Source: Arthrobotrys musiformis
Lineage: Eukaryota; Ascomycota; Orbiliomycetes; Orbiliales; Orbiliaceae
Length of the DNA stretch: 64,000 nt
Assembly: GCA_036971715.1 (NCBI GenBank)
Contig: JAVHJL010000003.1
Coordinates: forward strand, 3,348,001 to 3,412,000
Reading direction: 5' to 3'
How positions within the stretch are numbered: position 1 is the first letter of the stretch; each line of letters begins with the position of its first letter. The notes under the pieces were generated by a model. The model saw only the letters and a list, made by a program, of their open reading frames with translations. It was not told the origin of the DNA and did not search any database. Below, piece after piece: positions 60,390 through 64,000 of this stretch. The translations under genes were made by a program, and so were the position numbers.

Positions 60390-62467
60390 TTTGATATATA
60401 TCAATCGAAAGCCGGTTGCTTTCACATTAGCTAATTGAAATAATCAATTGAAATGCTCATAGGATAGGCGAAATGCAAAACGAATGTAGATATGATATTC
60501 TCAGCTAAAGCGAATGAATAGACGGTATGCCGGCGGGGTCTGATATGCAACCATAACTTTCCAGTAACATTGATATCATGGTCATGGCGCCGGCCGCACC
60601 TGGGGATTTTATATAGACGCCGCAGCTGCAATTGCAACGCTATAAGGTAAGGATTTCAAAAAATCGGAATTGAATTTTGGTATGCATGCGCCAAATGCAT
60701 ACCACTGACTATATCCTCTGCAACCACACCCAAAAAAGGCATAGTTCCAATACTATCGCCCGCGGGGGAACGTTATAAACAGGGTCCGCTCCTGCACTGC
60801 AGCGTGGTACCGGTCTGGTCTGGGGAAGCTTAGGTACCCGTCGCCGTTTGATAATCCGTCCAAACCTGCTTTCGTCGGGCCAAGCCAAATTCTCGTCTAT
60901 TTTTCCCGCGTGTGGACTTTGTGTTACGTGATAACTGTTTTCAATCGTTAGTATCTTTTCTGGCCAGGGGGTTTAATCTTGTGCATCTGATAATGAGGGC
61001 CACCTTTTTGTGCAGATATCCTCCTTGTGAAGAGGGAAGGATATTCTGTGAGTATATCGGGCTCTTGGTTTTTCGAAAATTTCCTCTTGGCTAGCATTCT
61101 GAAGTAACCCTCCTGCAGCGATACTTGATCTCGTGAATATTAAAGCTATATATAGATATTGTTGGAGAGCTGATCCTTGTCCCGTTACTAGTATCGTCGA
61201 GGCTGCTTGTCGGAACCTACTGTGGCGTGAAGAAAGGATTAGAAGCATAGAGCTCAGCTCCAGAAGCCGGCCTCGAGGACTAAGCTATTATAAGCTGCAA
61301 GGATAGCGGGGTCGGGTTGAATTAAGGTGCTTTGTTGCATTCTCGAATTCCAACACGTCTTGGGACCTTCTATTTTTACAAATCTATTTCGACTTCCGCA
61401 CCTCGATTGGTCCAATACTCTTGTGGTATCATGAGATATCTAGATAACACGAGGGTGATAGGTTAGAACCACGCGCAGGATATTACAAGATACTATCTAA
61501 AATTAGCCAGCTGGATTGTACTATCGTGTTAAGCTAATGTTATACGGTGACGCAAAACCTTTGGAGCAGCACATATGCGCAATTTGGCCTCGAGACTAAT
61601 AAGTAGATACCTAGGCCGGGAAGCCGGATATCAAACGATTCAGCAGGGAAATCGAACTCAAATTGTAGAGTCTGGCAGTAGCGGCTGCGAGCTTTAACAT
61701 GTAGGAGTCAAAACCAATTTACGAATTTGAACATAAATGCGGGGGCCCTCGCCGACCTTTCGGCCTGGAAGAGCGCGGCGGTCCTAGAAAGCGACCCCAG
61801 TAAAAATTAAAAGTATCTCGACGAGATCGAGAGCTAGAGCAATAAGGCTCTACCAAACATTATATTAGAAACGACTTGAAAAAGATTCGCGAAGGGGTGA
61901 ACATTACAATTAATGTGTAGGAAGCGACGATGTTACTCTCCCAGAGAGTGTAGATATTGCACACTTTAAAGGATATCTCGGCGCCTTGCAAAGAGAGTAT
62001 ACGGATCGTTGGGTAGTAGCACTATATATATGTTACTTAGATATTAAGGTTACTAAATATCGATGCTTATAGTGCGCAATTGCAACTTCGTTCAAATCGA
62101 TATCGACCGGCGGGTACACCTATCGCTCGTATGTGGTTGGACATAGGAGTACATAGTAAGATTACAGCATGGATAGTATGAATATATAGGGCGGTTACTG
62201 AAATATCAATAGCACGGGACAATGGTAGCTACTACAAAACGTGGGGTGTGGGGAACTGGTCTCGAGGAGGGGCTCTTGCGGTACCTGTGGCTGGTGGCCC
62301 ACTGTGGCTGGTGCAGTCGCGCCAAGCTTTATCCCACGGGGCGCCGCCAAGCCCTGTCGCAGAAACTCCAAATTTTTTTTTTCCCAATCCAAACCAAGAG
62401 ACCTTCAACCACATTTTCGACATCGACGTCTCAGGAACTAGTCTACACAGCTGACCTACATTAAAAA
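60390..62467. other. Intergenic, mostly without genes
   Basis: A 14-bp palindrome TTGATATATATCAA at 60391-60404 touches the GH55-type start codon. No intact gene is seen. A stretch near 61735-62005 reads like decayed coding sequence and is listed separately. The last 250 bp are the promoter and leader of the Utp30-like gene. Confidence 0.5.
61735..62005 (+). pseudogene. Possible decayed coding fragment
   Basis: One frame reads NAGALADLSAWKSAAVLESD, then stops, KYLDEIES, stop, SNKALPNIILETT. A neighbouring frame continues with NDLKKIREGVNITINV, stop, EATMLLSQRV, stop, ILHTLKDISAPCKES. The two TAG codons in this second frame and the TAA and TAG in the first could each derive from Gln codons by a C-to-T change, as in repeat-induced point mutation. 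The family is not recognised, and it may be chance. Confidence 0.25.
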
Positions 62468-64000
62468 ATGACGACGTCAGGACCCGCTGCATACGAAGAG
62501 GCTCAGGTACATTTACTTATACTTTCCCATCGCGATCAATTGCTAATTACCTTGATAATGTTAGGCCGCCAAAGCCGTCGCCGCTCTCAAAGCCCATCTG
62601 GCGACGAAGAAGACAGCAGCTCCCAAAGCCGCTCTATTCGACGATGCCGACGAGTCCGACCTGGAAGACGGTACCGTCGGTGTCGCCGATCCAGACCTTG
62701 CATTATGGTTGATTGTTACCGCGAAGAAATTCTTCACTCAGGATAAGAAGCCCAAGCAGGAGCGAGTGTACGGTACCCTCTAACCCCCCCATTCATCGCT
62801 CCCACTAATACCTATTATAATATCGCATCAGTGTCCTACCAAATCCATACCTCACTTCCCCATCGCCCACCTTCACAGTCTGTCTGATCACAAAAGATCC
62901 ATCGACCTACTACCGCTCTCTGATCCAGCACCTCCCCTACCACCCATCTTCGATCACTGTCATCGCCCCATCAAAGCTAAAAACCAACTACAAAACCTTC
63001 GAATCCCGCCGTCAACTCGAGCGTTCCCACGATATCTTCCTTGCAGATGACAGGGTAATCCCACTTCTCCCATCTCTACTCGGAAAGTCGATCTACCGTC
63101 GCTCCGCAAAGGTCCCAATCCCCATTCGTATTTCCAAAATCGAACCGCCAGCAAAGGACACCGAGGCTCCAAAGTCAAAGCTAGAATCCGATGCAGAGAA
63201 ATTAAAGAAGGAGATCGAGAAGGCCGTGGCTGGTACATACTTCGTCCTCGCCGCGTCGTCCTCGCAGACCATCAAAGTCGGGATTAGAGCACAGTCCGCG
63301 GAAGAGGTGGCGCAGAATGTTACAGCTGTGATGGAGCATTTGACTTCTAATGTTCTAAAATCTGGTTGGAATGGAGTTAGAGCCGTTCATCTGAAGGCTG
63401 CGGAAACTGTTGCGCTTCCTGTGTACCTTGCCGAACGTATATACGATGATGAGGACGTGTTGACCGAGGAAGAGATTAAGAGAATCGAACACCTGAAGAC
63501 CAAGGAGGGCAGGGAGGAGAGAGAGAAGGAGTTGAAGGAGAAGAAGGCTGAGAAGAAGAAGGGTAGAGAGGAGAGGCAGAAGGGCAAGAGGAATTGGGAC
63601 AGTGATGCCGAGGATGGGGAGGATCAGTATTTCGTGAAGAAGATAAAGCCTGCTGCAGAGGATGGGAAAAATAAGAAGAGAAAGGCTGAAAGCGAAGTCG
63701 AAGCTCCTGGGAGTGCGAAAAAGTCGAAAGCTGGGGAGAAGGCGGCCGCAACTAAAGAGAATGACGATGAAGAAGATGAAGAAGATGGAGGAGTCAAGTT
63801 ACCACAAACCGTCGATCTGTCGGAACAGGCTAAGAGGTTAAAAATCGGTGACAAGAGAATCGCCCCGCCGGCGCTGGCACTAAAAGAGAAGAAGGGCAAG
63901 AAGGAAACCAAGGCCAAAAGCGATACTGGTAAAGTCGGAATGAGGGAGAAGTTGAAGAGGAAGGCGAAGACAGACGCTGCTGCGAATGCTGCTGCGGCGA
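62468..64000 (+). CDS. Ribosomal L1-domain protein (Utp30/Cic1 type), partial at window end
   Basis: The exons are 62468-62506, 62565-62767 and 62832 to the window end, where the frame is still open (partial, about 470 residues seen). The short N-terminal exon leads into an Ala/Lys-rich helix and then the L1-like domain: LWLIVTAKKFFTQ, VVLPNPYL, FTVCLITKDPSTYYRSL, FLADDRVIPLLPSLLGKSIY and VGIRAQSAEEVAQNV. A long basic and acidic tail follows, rich in Lys, Glu and Ala, as usual for nucleolar proteins. Utp30 and Cic1/Nsa3 of yeast are pre-ribosome assembly factors with this domain, acting in the nucleolus. Which of the two this matches cannot be settled without alignment. Confidence 0.88.

Noticed and set aside
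1..64000. CRISPR arrays, bacterial operons, rRNA genes
   Set aside because: None is expected in a fungal genome and I saw no direct-repeat/spacer pattern or rRNA-like sequence.

Overview
This window comes from a filamentous ascomycete (Pezizomycotina). The genes carry short spliceosomal introns of roughly 40-150 bp with GT-AG ends and fungal-type branch points. A class V and a class VII chitin synthase sit head to head, an arrangement known from filamentous ascomycetes, and several genes encode secreted beta-1,3-glucan-active enzymes. The small lineage-type cysteine-rich proteins and the GH55 enzyme with tandem Cys-rich repeats would suit a nematode-trapping or otherwise wall-active fungus such as the Orbiliomycetes. 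That taxon is a guess.

Layout. 2.2-4.4 kb (+): a degenerate protein-kinase-like gene. 4.96-6.87 kb (-): a J-domain plus DnaJ-X protein in eight exons. 8.1-8.95 kb (+): a small glycine-zipper protein of unknown role. 10.7-12.9 kb (+): a BCS1-like AAA ATPase with a Lys/Glu tail. 16.0-19.2 kb (+): a GH81 endo-beta-1,3-glucanase in eight exons, converging on a GPI-anchored GH128 (Asl1-like) glucanase at 20.0-21.0 kb (-). 21.0-30.8 kb is gene-poor and holds only two small Cys-rich ORFs that are paralogous to each other. 30.8-36.7 kb (-) is class V chitin synthase and 41.1-46.5 kb (+) is class VII, separated by a 4.4-kb shared upstream region. 47.3-48.0 kb (-): a small secreted protein. 49.0-52.7 kb (+): the clamp-loader subunit Ctf18. 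53.7-55.2 kb (-): a nucleoside-phosphorylase-fold protein with an acidic repeat tail. 56.4-60.4 kb (-): a GH55-type beta-helix enzyme with nine Cys-rich repeats at its N terminus. 62.5 kb to the end (+): an Utp30/Cic1-type ribosomal-L1-domain protein that runs off the window.

Together, the two chitin synthases and the three glucan-active enzymes make this a wall-remodelling neighbourhood, although only the chitin synthase pair looks like a functional unit. The other genes are housekeeping (Ctf18, Utp30-like, DnaJ-X) or possibly linked to signalling or self-recognition (phosphorylase-fold protein, glycine-zipper protein). I worked out exon joins by hand from splice signals and reading-frame continuity. 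I could run no database searches.
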